Notes: a model not told the origin generated them from the letters alone. A stretch of 64,000 nucleotides of DNA from Gelatoporia subvermispora B (GCA_000320605.2 KB445801.1:565371-629370), one strand, 5' to 3'. Positions 12,165 through 23,152 are shown, counted from the first letter of the stretch. Numbers and translations: made by a program.

Positions 12165-12195
12165 CTCGATCTACTAAATGTCGATTTTCACTGGG
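12165..12195 (-). repeat. Right terminal inverted repeat
   Basis: Inverted copy of 10878-10908, ending ACTGGG and followed directly by the CTTCACA target copy at 12196-12202. Confidence 0.85.
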
Positions 12196-12202
12196 CTTCA
12201 CA

Positions 12203-12740
12203 TCCGAAGTCCATCAAAAAGTCAATCTTGTCCATTGGGAACTTGGAGTGCAATCATTGCTACTTGTATTCCCCACACAGTGTAGTCTGGTCCCTTGCCT
12301 GCAATCAGTTATCTGAGTTCGAAATAGACCATCAGCATTACAGGTTGAGTTCAGAGTCTCTGCGGGTCCCGCTGTTTAAGATACAACTCCGATTATATTT
12401 GAGCATGCGGGGTTGAAATCGATACTAAATTCTATTACACGGCATGCCTAAACGTCCCTACTCATCTACTGGGTAGACAAGCAAGGTTGCTGTTGGCGTA
12501 AGCCGACGCTTTCCGAGTGATATGAAACCACCAGATAATCACGTGCAGTCGGGCTGTTGCCCTGGCCCCTGGACGTCTGGCAGTTACAGCATCTCGTTCG
12601 CGCAACACAGGAAACGAGCAGTCTCGAAATGACACCGTGTGTCACTCTCCACACGAGACGCATAGCTGTCTTTCTAGTCAGACATTGATAGGTGCATCAT
12701 CACAGCTGTGTCGCACAGCAACGTGCAGTCTGCCTCAGGC
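12203..12740. other. Intergenic stretch upstream of GDVGF gene A
   Basis: About 540 bases without a supported gene. The right part resembles the sequence just upstream of the second copy at about 15890-15970 (shared ...CAACGTGCAGTC... and ...CACTCTCTAGCTATGCC...), so it belongs to the duplicated unit and probably holds its promoter. Confidence 0.5.
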
Positions 12741-12742
12741 GG

Positions 12743-12751
12743 TATATATAA
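12743..12751 (+). promoter_or_regulatory. TATA box of GDVGF gene A
   Basis: TATATATAA lies 34 bases before the ATG at 12785. The second copy has a related TATATA-containing element in the corresponding place (about 15928-15934), followed in both by CTTTACTAGT-like or CCTTACTAGT sequence, so the element is shared between copies. Confidence 0.55.
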
Positions 12752-12784
12752 ATGCCTTACTAGTGTGCAACCCACTCTCTAGCT

Positions 12785-14207
12785 ATGCCAGATCACGATC
12801 AGTCTAGATTCTCACCGCTTCAAAGCATTCCTCCGCACATCATATATGCAGAACAGCTCTTCCCGCTTGGATTCGGAATGCCATTATGGAATCTGGAGCA
12901 AAGTTCAAACTCTGGAGATATACTCATTGGTGACGTCGGCTTCCTTGAGGGAGGCCATTTTCGTAGAGTATTCAACGCTCGGCTTCCTCCTTCGCATTCT
13001 TTGAACGAGGCATACGGAACACCTTATCCATCACCAAGGCCGTATTCCAGCGAACATTGCAGGCATGTATCTACTGCTGTCGGAAGCGGCGTGACCTGCG
13101 GTGAAGGTATCTCCATAGAGTCCGCTATCTCTGTGGGGTAAGCGCTCACGCATTGTATATTGCTGTCTCTGCGGTGACGGTTTGAACCTTCATTTAGGGA
13201 AAGTATGCCGCAGAATGTTTCACGACTTATATGCAACAATACACAAGGAGCAATCCTCGTGCAAGAAGGCGCTGTCCGGTATGAACTCCCTGCATCCTCA
13301 AGTCGCACTATTGGCCAATACATGATGCACTACTATTCGTACTGGCACCGCTTCGCCCACAAAATGCTTCGGCGTGATCTTCATGGAGAAGCACTCATAC
13401 TCGTCCGCGGATGTACTCAGAGTACTGACTACGCTATGACTGCGTTCTGGGACCAGCGTGGTTCCAACGGTACTGCGAGGCTCGCATTCCAGGCTGGTAG
13501 TCATGACGGGTACCCCTCTATTTCGCCGGAAATTTCGACGGATCCGGAAATACGAATATATCATAATTGTCCAGCGACCTCCTCCCTGGTGGTGGGTGAG
13601 ACGGCTGTGAAGCAGTGGCCGATGCCGAAGTGGACGGAAAGTCAGGAGACGCTCATTCTGCCAAATGCTCGTTATACGATGTTCTTGAATTACTTCAAGT
13701 TTCGATGGCACAACCCTAAAGGCCTCGCTTACATTTCGGAACCTAAAGAAGGCCTGCATGAAGTATGGATTCAACGTGTTGATACGATGCATTTATACGC
13801 GATTAATCGGCTCTCTCAGGGCTTCGACCCAGTAGATTCTCTGCTGGACTATATTCTGGAGGTGCGAGCAAATACTGTCGCGTTACTCGCACTTTGCTCA
13901 CTTGGTATACTTTCATGAGAATTCAAACGCAAGAGCAGCTGCAGCCCACGACGGAGAGATTTATGCTCTACAGGCAGTCAGTACATACTTCCAGGGCGCA
14001 TAGGTCCCGTCGGATATCATCGTTATGACTTGGCTCTCGCAGGGTCATACTTATCCGGACAGTTGGAGGGACTTCCTCCAAGAGCAGGCGCCTCCCATCG
14101 AGGTGGATGAAGATGGCTGTAAGCCCCAGCTTCACACGATATCAATACCGAATCTAATTACTCGCTCGAGTGGGTATGGTCAAGCTAGGGCCATTGAAAC
14201 TCAATAG
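12785..14207 (+). CDS. Lineage-specific 'GDVGF' family protein, copy A
   Basis: Begins MPDHDQSRF at 12785, followed by IIYAEQLFPLGFGMPLW and DILIGDVGFLEGGHF. I recognise this opening (AEQLFPLGFG...GDVGF) from expanded agaricomycete protein families without known function. Exon 1 ends at 13137. Exon 2 starts at 13198 and runs open through ILVQEGAVRYEL, LILVRGCTQSTDYAM and FDPVDSLLDYILE. A further exon gives ARAAAAHDGEIYALQAV, then one with SDIIVMTWLSQGHTYP and PPIEVDEDG. The end is uncertain: either the frame stops at 14207 or it splices into the Cys-rich segment at about 14210-14260. No signal peptide or membrane segment is seen. It is 3.2 kb upstream of a close paralogue. Confidence 0.68.
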
Positions 14208-14209
14208 CG

Positions 14210-14440
14210 TTCTGTCGATGCACTCTCTGTCACATCTTGTTCACACACGATCCACAGTGCATTTAGGATACAAATGGGAATCGTATGATGCACTGTGAGT
14301 ATGGGTAGCTGGCCTGCTGAACAAGACTTGCATAGTTGGATTGTGATCGCAGGGCTGCCCGCACAGAAACTTGGGTCCCAGACTGGGTTCCGGATGCCCA
14401 TTGTGAGCTTCGATCAATGCTGGGTATGTCTTGTATAGTG
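14210..14440 (+). pseudogene. Degenerate Cys-rich (MYND-like) segment, copy A
   Basis: DNA here resembles 17385-17590 of the second unit. It reads CRCTLCHILFTHDPQC and then stops. The alignable downstream part no longer encodes the AWQH segment kept in copy B. It may be a decayed C-terminal exon group of GDVGF gene A or a separate broken gene. The MYND label rests on copy B and is tentative. Confidence 0.35.
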
Positions 14441-14539
14441 CTATAGTCCTAGACCCACCTTGACCAAACTCCTCTTGTGGCATTCGGTGATTGGCTTCAG
14501 TGGCGGCAATGATACCTGGAACATCATATCATCTGAACC

Positions 14540-15594
14540 AGGAGCTATGATTCTCGGACGTATGCGATATGGTGTCTTCCACCATTTCTGGCTGTGAAGT
14601 TGCTGCCCAAACACTACAACGCACAGGTTTTGTGAAGACCTAGTGCGTCCATAACCCGATAGAAATCATGACATTAATAGGGGTTATTAGCGAGGACCCG
14701 AAACACGAAATGCAACTTCAGGCAATAAAGGTTCGTCCGTGTTTTGGGTTTCCCCTGTGTGATACGCTACTATACATTATATCTCGAAGTTATGGGCAGA
14801 GCTACTGAGAAACTGCTCGGAACAATTCTTCGAACAATGCACATCACATGCATTTATTGAAAGCCTGCGACGCGCAATTGGATCGAAGGACCATACAGAC
14901 CCTCTCGTACGAACGACGTTACTGGATGTACTCGGAGGCGTAGTATTGGACAGTATATGTAGTACGCGCCCTCCATCGTTCTCTCCCGCCTTACCTTCGA
15001 ATTGTGTCTATTAACCGCAGGATGGAATCGCAACAATGACTGTCCAGTTCAAATACTTTGGCATGAAGTGAAGAGTCTAGAGCAACCTCGTATGGTGCGC
15101 TTGACATCTCGCCTAGACTCCGTTCACGTCGTTCATCCATTCCAATCACGGTAGGGTCTCCCATGCGACATTGGGCTAGGGTTTACTTGGGATCAAAACC
15201 CCTTTTCAGAGGATGGTGAAACAGGGGATAATGGCAGGTATAGTCCTGAGTTTCTGCTCAGTATATGCGGTATGGCCCGCACGAACGCCACAATGCTATC
15301 AAGGGCGTTAGTGGTGGCGAATCGAGACAACGATGAGGACATCAAGACTATTCAAGTATGAAATGCTGCCTATAGTGCGAATTTTGCTCATACGTCAATG
15401 ATCAGGCTTTGCGCGCGAAATGCTCTAGGATTCATCACTTCCTAAGCACGCAAGAAACAGACCCGCGTGGCGCAATACAGGAAGTAATCAAGGAGATATT
15501 ACGGGCACGTAGAGTGGTCGGGGACATTCTGGATACGTTTGGATTCCTGAGTACACATGATCTCAGACTTCTAGGACAGCCGTCGACATCATAA
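14540..15594 (+). CDS. Divergent VHS-GAT protein, copy A (possibly pseudogene at 5' end)
   Basis: Exons read KLWAELLRNCSEQFFEQC, PLVRTTLLDVLGGVVLDS, then (after an intron from about 14957 to 15021) WNRNNDCPVQILWHEVKSLEQPRM. A later exon has LSRALVVANRDNDEDIKTIQ, and after another intron IQEVIKEILRARRVVGDIL with a stop at 15592-15594. The first part aligns by eye with the VHS domain of the gene at 41.3-44.3 kb (RLWAIMLRNSSELFIYQC) and the last part with its GAT region (QLLSEALAFAKPEDL). The N-terminal segment (VCDMVSSTISGCEVAAQTL near 14560) is in place but its start codon was not found, and an in-frame stop just before it suggests decay. VHS-GAT proteins act in ubiquitin-linked endosomal sorting. 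Confidence 0.6.
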
Positions 15595-15779
15595 GTCGCA
15601 GTACTTTCCCCCGGGAGTGCGCACTCAATCTGGACCTTCAAGTAGAGGCGTTTTACGGGGCGGTCAGTATGTAGTTACAGTACCAATTGTTTGTGCCGGG
15701 TCTCTGCACTGAGTGTAGACAAATATCTAGTGTGTCGTGTAAACGAGTCCCGCGAGGTGGAAAGCGCCTGACGACTGCA

Positions 15780-15889
15780 ATGCCACACGCGGAGGGTGTC
15801 ATCGCCTTCGCCTGCGAACCACAGGGTCTCGAGCGGTCGGGCATATGCGACGTGATGTCATTCACTGCATGTAGCTGTGCAACATAGCA
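15780..15889 (+). pseudogene. Fragment of VHS-domain N-terminus
   Basis: A short stretch reading LERSGICDVMSFTACSC matches the N-terminal VHS segment of copy B (FPGICDMVSFTESGC, about 17690-17760) and stops soon after. It sits directly before the second GDVGF gene and looks like a remnant left by the recombination that made the tandem array. Confidence 0.5.
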
Positions 15890-15970
15890 ACGTGCAGTCT
15901 CGGACTGCCATCCTCTCAGACGCTGTAGTATATAGCTGCTTTACTAGTCTACGTTCCACACTCTCTAGCT

Positions 15971-17336
15971 ATGCCAGATCACAATCAGTCCAGACCCCCA
16001 CAACTACAAACCGTTCCTCCGCATATTATATATGCCGAACAACTCTTCCCACTTGGATTCGGAATGCCAGTATGGATCCCGGAGCCGTGCTTGGACACCG
16101 GTGACGTCATTATTGGCGACGTTGGCTTCCTCGAGGGCGGCCGCTTTCATAGAGTGTTCAACGCTCGGCTTCCTTCTTCGCACATATTGAACAGGGCACA
16201 CGGGACACCATATGCACTCCCGGCGCAGAATGGCGATAGGCCCTTCAGGTGTATGTCGGCTACGGTGAAAAGCGGTTTAATCTGCAGTAAGGGCATCGCC
16301 AGAGGCCCTAGAGTCGCTACAAGGTGAAACATTTACCTTACTGAGTCTGTCAAAGAAACACAAATGACTTGGACATCTCAGAGGAAAATTAACCAACATC
16401 GAACAACAGTTGATATGTAACAAAGCTAAAGGGGCAATTCTTGTGCAGGAAAGCATCACCCGGTACGAGCTCCCGCTGCCTACGTCCTCGAGCCTTACCA
16501 TCGGTCGGTACATGTTACACCATTACATGCACTGGCATCGTTTCGCATGCAGGTCGCTCCAGCGTCCAATTGCGCCAGGGGCGCTCTTACTCGTTCGTGG
16601 GTGCACACAGAGCACTGACTGCGCAATGACCACGTTCTGGGACCAACGCATTCCCCACGCTATCGAGAGCCTGAAATTTCAGGCAGGGCGCCATAAGGGG
16701 TACTCGTCAATTTCCCCGAGGCTCTCAACGGATCCGCTGATTCAGCTGGATTTCCGTACTCCTGCAAATGTGTGGGCGTCGGGCGAGACGCCTGCCACAG
16801 AGAGATCTCCTATGCCAAGGTGGACAGAGAGTCAAGAGACACTTAGCCTGCCCAATTTTCGTTATACGACATTCGTGAATTATTATAAATTCAGATGGAG
16901 AGGCACCGAGAGTCCTTCTCAAAATACTGAGGCCGCAAAGAATGTGTGCAGCTGACTCACTGCCTACCTTTTTGCCTTAAGTTGACATCTTTTGCTTATA
17001 GGAGTACGACCCGGTAGATCACATCTTGGACTATATCCTGAAGGTATCCATCTGATGAATTATATCTTCGTGGGATTCATGTTAACCGTTTGCTACATTT
17101 CTGCCAGCAATCCGACGCGAGAGCCGCTGTAGCACATGACGGAGAACTCTATGCGCTGTGGGCAGTCAGTCATAGCTTACATGATTTTAGTTGGGTTCGG
17201 CGTGATGAGCGGGCCATCACAGGGCCGAGAATACCCGGAAAATTGGAGCAATTTTCTTCAGGACCTGTCACCTCCGATACAAGTGGATGAAGACGGACGT
17301 TCGTTCAATTTCAGATCTAGGTATAGTCGGACTTGA
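15971..17336 (+). CDS. Lineage-specific 'GDVGF' family protein, copy B
   Basis: Paralogue of the gene at 12785, starting MPDHNQSRP, then IIYAEQLFPLGFGMPVW and VIIGDVGFLEGGRF. The second exon (from about 16405) reads ILVQESITRYEL and LLLVRGCTQSTDCAM, ending near QNTEAAKNVCS. Later exons give DPVDHILDYILK, RAAVAHDGELYALWAV and VMSGPSQGREYPENW with PPIQVDEDG. The reading frame can be followed by short introns over its whole length, but the join after exon 2 is unclear because the frame runs to a stop at 16953-16955 before the next homologous exon at about 17002. It may be intact with one more intron, or broken there. Function unknown. Confidence 0.6.
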
Positions 17337-17369
17337 ACCTGATACTCGATGTAGTAGGGGTGCTCAAAT

Positions 17370-17600
17370 TTGAATGTTCAACATTCAACGATGAAATGTC
17401 GACGGTGCACACACACCCTCGGCATGTTCGCGCACAATCGACAATGTTCCCAGAAGAAGGCCTTGAGCAGTTGCTCGCGTTGTAAGCCTTCAAATTCACT
17501 GCTGACGACAGACCGTGGTAAGAGTGTGCTCCAGAACAGTGCATGGCAACATAGACTGGCTTCCAAATGCACCTGGGGAACTTCGGGACACGTTGGGCAC
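17370..17600 (+). pseudogene. Degenerate MYND-like zinc finger segment, copy B
   Basis: Reads MKCRRCTHTLG, CSQKKALSSCSRC and, further on, VLQNSAWQHRLASKC. This pattern recalls MYND fingers (CxxC, CSRC, then YC..CQxxxWxxH). Several expected zinc ligands are not Cys in the frames I can follow, and the first frame needs small introns to continue. It may be the C-terminal part of GDVGF gene B or an independent remnant. Confidence 0.35.
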
Positions 17601-17639
17601 GTCTACTATTCGTGCCTCGTACGCTCACACTCATCATTG

Positions 17640-18800
17640 GTCATGATTATGAACACTTCTAGTGGCGGCGATGACCCCTGGAATGCCGGGTCTTCAAGAT
17701 CCCGAACGGTGGTTTCCAGGAATATGCGACATGGTGTCATTTACCGAATCTGGATGTAAGACTGCCATAGAGACTCTCCAAACCGAAGGACTTAATGTCG
17801 AGGTCAAGGCAATTTGTACTACGGGTATGACATTATTTCTAACAGCCAATTAGATCAAAGGAGAGTTGAGATACGAAATTCAGCTCGGAGCTATAAAGGT
17901 TGGTCCACATCACTCGCTTTGTCCCCAACTCTACGTTATTGATGTCTATATTCCGAAGCTGTGGGCGGAGCTCCTGAGACATTGCTCGGAATACTTCTTC
18001 AGACACTGCGCGTCAGCTTCATTTATCCAGAGCTTAGCACGCGTTATACTGTCAAATGACACTACGTCTCTCGTGCGGACTACCTTACGGGACGTGCTCA
18101 GCAACGCAGCTCTGGACAGTAAATTCAGTACGTCTCGTCATTGACAACCTCAACGTTTTGAATCATTACAATCATGCGCAGAATGGAGCCGTGACAGTGC
18201 TTGTTCGATTCAAAGACTCTGGCGCACCGTGAAGGCATGGTAACAACCTCCCATGGTGTGTTTCACGTCCTCTCCAGAATATGCATTTCAGTCTCGCTCA
18301 ATAGCATCCCAGGGCCTTCCTTGCAATATCGGATTAGGCCTGATGCGTGACTCTACTTCATATCATCATGGTAATGATGGCGACCCGTTCACAAATATCG
18401 AGCTGGACATTGAAGCTATTTCAAATGTGTGTGTCGCGGCACGCAGGCACGCTAGAAAGCTATTGAGGGCGTTAGAGGCACCGAGTGATGATGGCGACGG
18501 TGATGCAAACGTCCGGGTGCGTGATGCTGTCGCACAAACGCACGAACTGATCTTTCTTACACGGCATCCAATAGGCACTTTACGCAGAGTGTTCCACCAT
18601 ACACCGATTCCTGAGTGCGCAAGGAACGCAGGGCCAATATAATGCAGCAGGGGAGGTGGCGAGGAAAGTGATCGGAGCGCGCGTGGTGGTCGAGGAAGCT
18701 TTGGGTGCTTTCAAAGCCAGCAGAGTCCTGATGCAACAGCCCTGGATGGGATGCTTACTTGATGAAGCAATTGCTGTACGTGCTCGTCGTGGCCGTACGA
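17640..18800 (+). pseudogene. Divergent VHS-GAT protein, copy B, with premature stop
   Basis: Segments read GICDMVSFTESGCKTAIETL, KLWAELLRHCSEYFFRHC, SLVRTTLRDVLSNAALDS and WSRDSACSIQRLWRTVKAW, matching copy A and the VHS-GAT gene at 41.3 kb. Where copy A has VKSLEQPRM, this copy reads VKAW and then TAA at about 18240, before the GAT part. Downstream the GAT-related region continues open (VARRHARKLL-like frame at 18253-18642 and VIGARVVVEEAL after it). Splice sites around the VHS part are still intact. Best taken as a recently inactivated copy, unless an intron removes the stop. Confidence 0.6.
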
Positions 18801-19377
18801 AAGATTATACAGAATAGCGATAGAGCTTGTTCCCTCTCAGATTCTGTCACAATCAAGTGTAAGCGGCTGCATTAGATGACGCGAAACTCTTGCTGTACGA
18901 CCTTGTTGGTCATATTGATTGACGTGAGACTACTTCAGAAATTGAATGGAAAGGATATCGGATAGCAAGATATATGTATACATGATGTATCCGGTGATGC
19001 GGACGACGATAGCGCAGTATTACGCAGGTAGTTTCCCTTGAGGAATCATATAATGCAGACCAACGACAGCCATATGAGAAAACAAGCTTGTGATTATCGA
19101 AGGTTTAGAGTGCAGCGCCATGGATGAGGGGGTCATAACGACGATGGATTGGGCCCAAGGATACAATGAAAACAGAGGGGGTCGACAGCGATGAATCAGA
19201 AGTCCTATAGGCGAAAGCAGCGGGCGCAGGCCGCTGATCTATGTGCATGCGAGTTGCGATAACAGTACCTCCTTCAGAGGTCGATGGACAGATGGTTGAG
19301 CAGAGACAACAGTCAATGTGGCTAAAGAAAAAATGAGAATGAACGAGGAAAGAAAGAGTATCGTAAGATCAATGAAC
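18801..19377. other. Intergenic stretch, nothing recognised
   Basis: About 580 bases between the broken VHS-GAT copy and the 3' end of the importin beta gene. No open frame or repeat that I can support; it should contain the importin 3' UTR. Confidence 0.5.
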
Positions 19378-22300
19378 TTATGCAGTCGCCCGCTTAACCA
19401 TCTACGAAGTAAAATGATCAGATGCTAAATTAGATCTGCAAGTGAATTTGAACTTGAACGCACCTCTCGGGCCCACCGCAATGTCCTCTTCGTCTCTGGC
19501 GACATGCGGCTCTTGCTGCGCAGTTCCGACGCGACCCATTCCGCGAGCAGATACTGCTTAATCTGGCCATCAGGGAACGAGTCTGCGAGGTCACCGATGA
19601 GGCCAATGCACGTCTTCGAAGCAGACTCGGTCCTCTCGCTGTCTGCGAGGCACCGTTGCACGAGTTCCAGAATACTTGGCACGTGAGGCAGAAGCAGAGA
19701 CACTAAAAAGCGGTAAAATTATTGCCCGAATATCCCAACCGGGTTGAATAGGTACATACCCTTATCGGTGTTCTTGAATGCAGCAACAACACCCTGGTAG
19801 GCATCAAGGATGCCCTCCCGCAGCATACCCACGTACTCAACCAGGTCAATGTCAAGCTAACGGAAACGCATGAGACACAATGCCATAGGTACACTGGCGC
19901 TAGGGGGACTTACGGGGTTCGGCTGCACAGCACCCGCTTGTCTCAGGACGCCCATAGTCGTGTTCAAGTATGGCTCGAACGACGTGCCAATAGCCATCGC
20001 GATATCGCCAAAGCATGATAGGATCGAGATCTTGACATTGCGGTTGAGCACATCGCTCTGCAGGTTCTCGAGCAGCACGCTCATGAACGCGTTCGAGAAC
20101 TGCGCGCTCTGCTCGCCCAGCGCACGCGAAATGTCACCGATAACGCCGACAGCGACTGTGCACAGCTGCGTGTCTTCGTGCGCCTTGAGCGCGGGGAAGA
20201 GGAAGGGCAGGAAGGCCTGAACGTAGGGGGAGAAGCCCTGGTCAAGAGCTGCTGCGAGCGCGCCGACGACGAGGAACGCATCCTCGAGGATCGTGGAGGT
20301 CTTAGCCGCAGCCTGAATTAGCTGGAGCACCAAGGTCATGATACGGTCAGCCAATGGTTGAATACCATTGCCCAACTTGCGGACAACACTCTGCAGGGTC
20401 ACATTAGCTCGTGTCACTTTCTACGGAAATAGAAAGCGCTCACGATGATTACACCACAGAAGTTGCTCTGCAGATCATTCCAGTTGTTTCGGTCGTCGAC
20501 ACCCACAATCTGGTTCTGAGAAAAGTTGGAATGAGATGAGTTGTGTTCCTTGTATATACAAACTCAACACACCTGCATGCCAATCAGCTGCTCCATCCGG
20601 TTAAGGATGACGACTGCGGTACTTTGGACAACGGGGATAGTGTCCAATGCCGAATGTGTCACAAACGAGGTGATTGCTTCATACGCAGCCGTACGGTAGT
20701 TGCCCTCGTTGCTCGCGCTGTACCACGGGTTTCGAACCGTTAGCGTGTCACTTACTGGCCAAACGAGTTTTCAACTCACGTCTCCGTCGTCCGCAGCAGC
20801 GCCTGCACAATACCCTCAACATACGGGGACAGAGCGGTCGTCTGCGCGCTCGAAGGGTCGTCGCTCTCCTGGAAGCCCAGCTGATCCGACAGGTTCATGA
20901 GCGCCCAGCAGCAGTTCGCGACGATGCGCGGATTGTCGTTGAGGCCGTTCACAAGCGCGGACACGAGCGGGTGCAGGTGCACGTCGGGCAGAATCGTCGC
21001 AACGAGCAGGTCGCAGATACGACCAAGCGTCCACGCGACCGTGTCCTTCACCTGCAAGTTCGTGTCGTTCATCATGTCGATGAGGATCGGCAGGGCCTGG
21101 TTCACTAGCGGCGTGAGCACCTTCGGGTCCGGGCCCTCCATGATCGACCCGAACGCCATCACCGCTGCCTCGCGCTGGTGCCAGTCCTGCGCGCGGATGT
21201 TCGCCTCAATGAAGGGGATCACCGCGGGTACGATCGTGTCGGTCACGGCCTGAGCGAGGAGGCCGAGACATGTGCCCGCAGCCATGGACACATTCCACTC
21301 GTCCTCGTCCGCATCTTCCTCCTGACGCGTGAGGAGCTGGAGCAGGACGGGAACAATCTCGGGAAGCGCGATCTTAGCGAAGAACTTGCTTTCCTGCTCG
21401 GGGACCTCGTTGTACTCAGTGGCCTGGGTGAAGTTGGCGTTTTAGCTAGTCACCGAATTACGGGATCAGGTGACGTACCTCCTGAGCCTCCCATGCCAAC
21501 TCCGTCTCAATTTCGCACACGGTAGACCAGAACTCGATCGCCTGAAGTGCGATCGACTCCTCGGAGTGCTTCATGCCCATGACAGTGAGCTGGCCGGCAA
21601 TGTGTCAGCTGACTCGTAGATATTGATGGTGAAGGACATACCCCGAACAGAGCCCGCTCCATGTAGAAGCCCATTTTCTCGTAGTACAGCGTCATAATGC
21701 GCACGAGACACTCGAACGACCCGACTTGCACGGGGACAGATGGGTTTTGCGTAGCCTCACAAACGACTTGCATGATGTAGTTGCGCTCGCCCTAACAGTA
21801 TCATCAGTAAAGGGCGGGTAACAAAAGGCGGGTGGAATTACCTCGCGATCAAAGTTATCACGCACGAACTCCAGCGAGTTCAACAAGGCGTGAATGGCTG
21901 CTAGCTGCACTTCAGGGGATGGTTCTTCCTTGCGCGCACCGTGAATCACTGCCGTCAGGATCTCATTCGAACGAACAGCCAGGATCTCGGGTTTCTGCCA
22001 AACGATGTTGGTCAATGTCCGCGTTGCAGATCAGATGACGTACTATTGTCTCGCAAATGAACCCAATCGCTTGCAAAGTCGCGATCCGTAGGTTGGTATT
22101 CGTCTGGTTGTTGACGAAACCCAGTAGAATCTCAATCACCTCGCCCCATTGACCCTGAGGCAGCTCAACTGCCGCAACAGCAGCGACAACCTGGGCGGCG
22201 ACAGTGCCGACCTTTCCTTGGTTGGACCCCAGTGCCATCAGAGCATCTTGTTTGACCTTGCTGCGCGTATCGTTGTCGAGTGCGAGCCATCGGTTCGTGT

Positions 22301-22720
22301 AGTCGAGTTGTCGTGCAGATTCCTACAGAAGATCTATATGAGTGAGGATGTCAAGCGGGGGAGCGGGTAACAACCAACCCTTGCTGATAGGGCGTTCTTG
22401 AGCGCGAGACCGGCGGCGTTCCTCACATGCGGTGCAGAGCTCTCGTTGACAATCTCGGTCGAAAGCATCAGCACATAGGCAGGCTACACGCGTCGCGACG
22501 ATGAGTATTGTTACGCGGAACCAGGGACGCAGAGCTCACGTAGTTTTCCCTGGCCGCGCTCTCTAGCTTTTGTTCTGCATCTTGACGCGTATGCGCATCT
22601 GAAAGGGCGGATAGTCAGTCCAATTACTTCACTGTTGACGGTGTACGCGTCGTCGCCATGCGTCGGGAGGGAGGACGCACCGGGAGATAGGGTATTGGCG
22701 AGGAGTTCACTGGCGTTCAT
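19378..22720 (-). CDS. kap95: Importin subunit beta-1 (karyopherin beta-1)
   Basis: Carries cargo with importin alpha through nuclear pores and releases it on Ran-GTP binding. The ATG at 22720 starts [14 protein letters not shown], joined by an intron to [19 protein letters not shown]. Further exons carry HEAT repeats throughout: [100 protein letters not shown] and [17 protein letters not shown]. The acidic segment DADEDEW of the family is present. The last exon is tiny (19378-19401, MVKRATA and stop), joined to LRWARE by an intron, which restores the usual C-terminus. About 860 residues, normal for the family. It is divergent from LSM7. Confidence 0.95.
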
Positions 22721-23152
22721 GATCGTGAAAGACAGCGTCTGGTCTTTTTCGTTCTGGCGAATAGGGATGGAAATGGGAGATGAGAAGAGAGATGGAATGT
22801 GGCCAAGATGATGAGACGTACGAAAGGGAGTGTGGCGGTCAACGCAACGCTTGGGTCGAGGGATGCGTCAAACCAGACGCGGGGCCCATTTTTCACGCTC
22901 AAAGCCACCAACACCAAACAGCCCGGCGCTCGCTATCCTCCCGCAGTCTCCGTCTTCCAATCACCACGAGTCACAGGCATGTCTTTTGCGCAAAAATGCA
23001 CAATATCCCGTGGTTACAATTGTTCTTATTCCATGCGGTCCTTTCCTAGACTCGGTGCTTTGACCAAGGACTGACGCCACCCAACCGGACCCGCGCCCGA
23101 CATACGACAAGTGAACACCCAGCCTCCTCCTTTAACATCATAAACGCCCGAG
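22721..23152. promoter_or_regulatory. Divergent promoter region between kap95 and LSM7
   Basis: The 432 bases between the two start codons must hold the promoters of both genes. I see no clear TATA box. Overlapping short frames on plus (22780-23074) are chance frames. Confidence 0.5.

Larger units (their letters stand above)
10878..12195. mobile_element. Non-autonomous DNA transposon-like element with terminal inverted repeats
   Basis: A 1318-bp unit bounded by inverted termini. The left end begins CCCAGTCAAAATCGACATTT and the right end, read on the other strand, begins CCCAGTGAAAATCGACATTT. The first 31 bases match except for one. Both flanks carry the same 7 bases CTTCACA (10871-10877 and 12196-12202), a direct target-site duplication. 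Inside the ends are repeated TCGAGT/ACTCGA motifs, then a GC-rich palindromic block at about 11880-12060. No transposase-like reading frame is seen; the best frames (11469-11849, 11837-12124) have no domain. The superfamily is undetermined: a 7-bp duplication could be hAT-, KDZ- or Dada-like. Confidence 0.85.
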
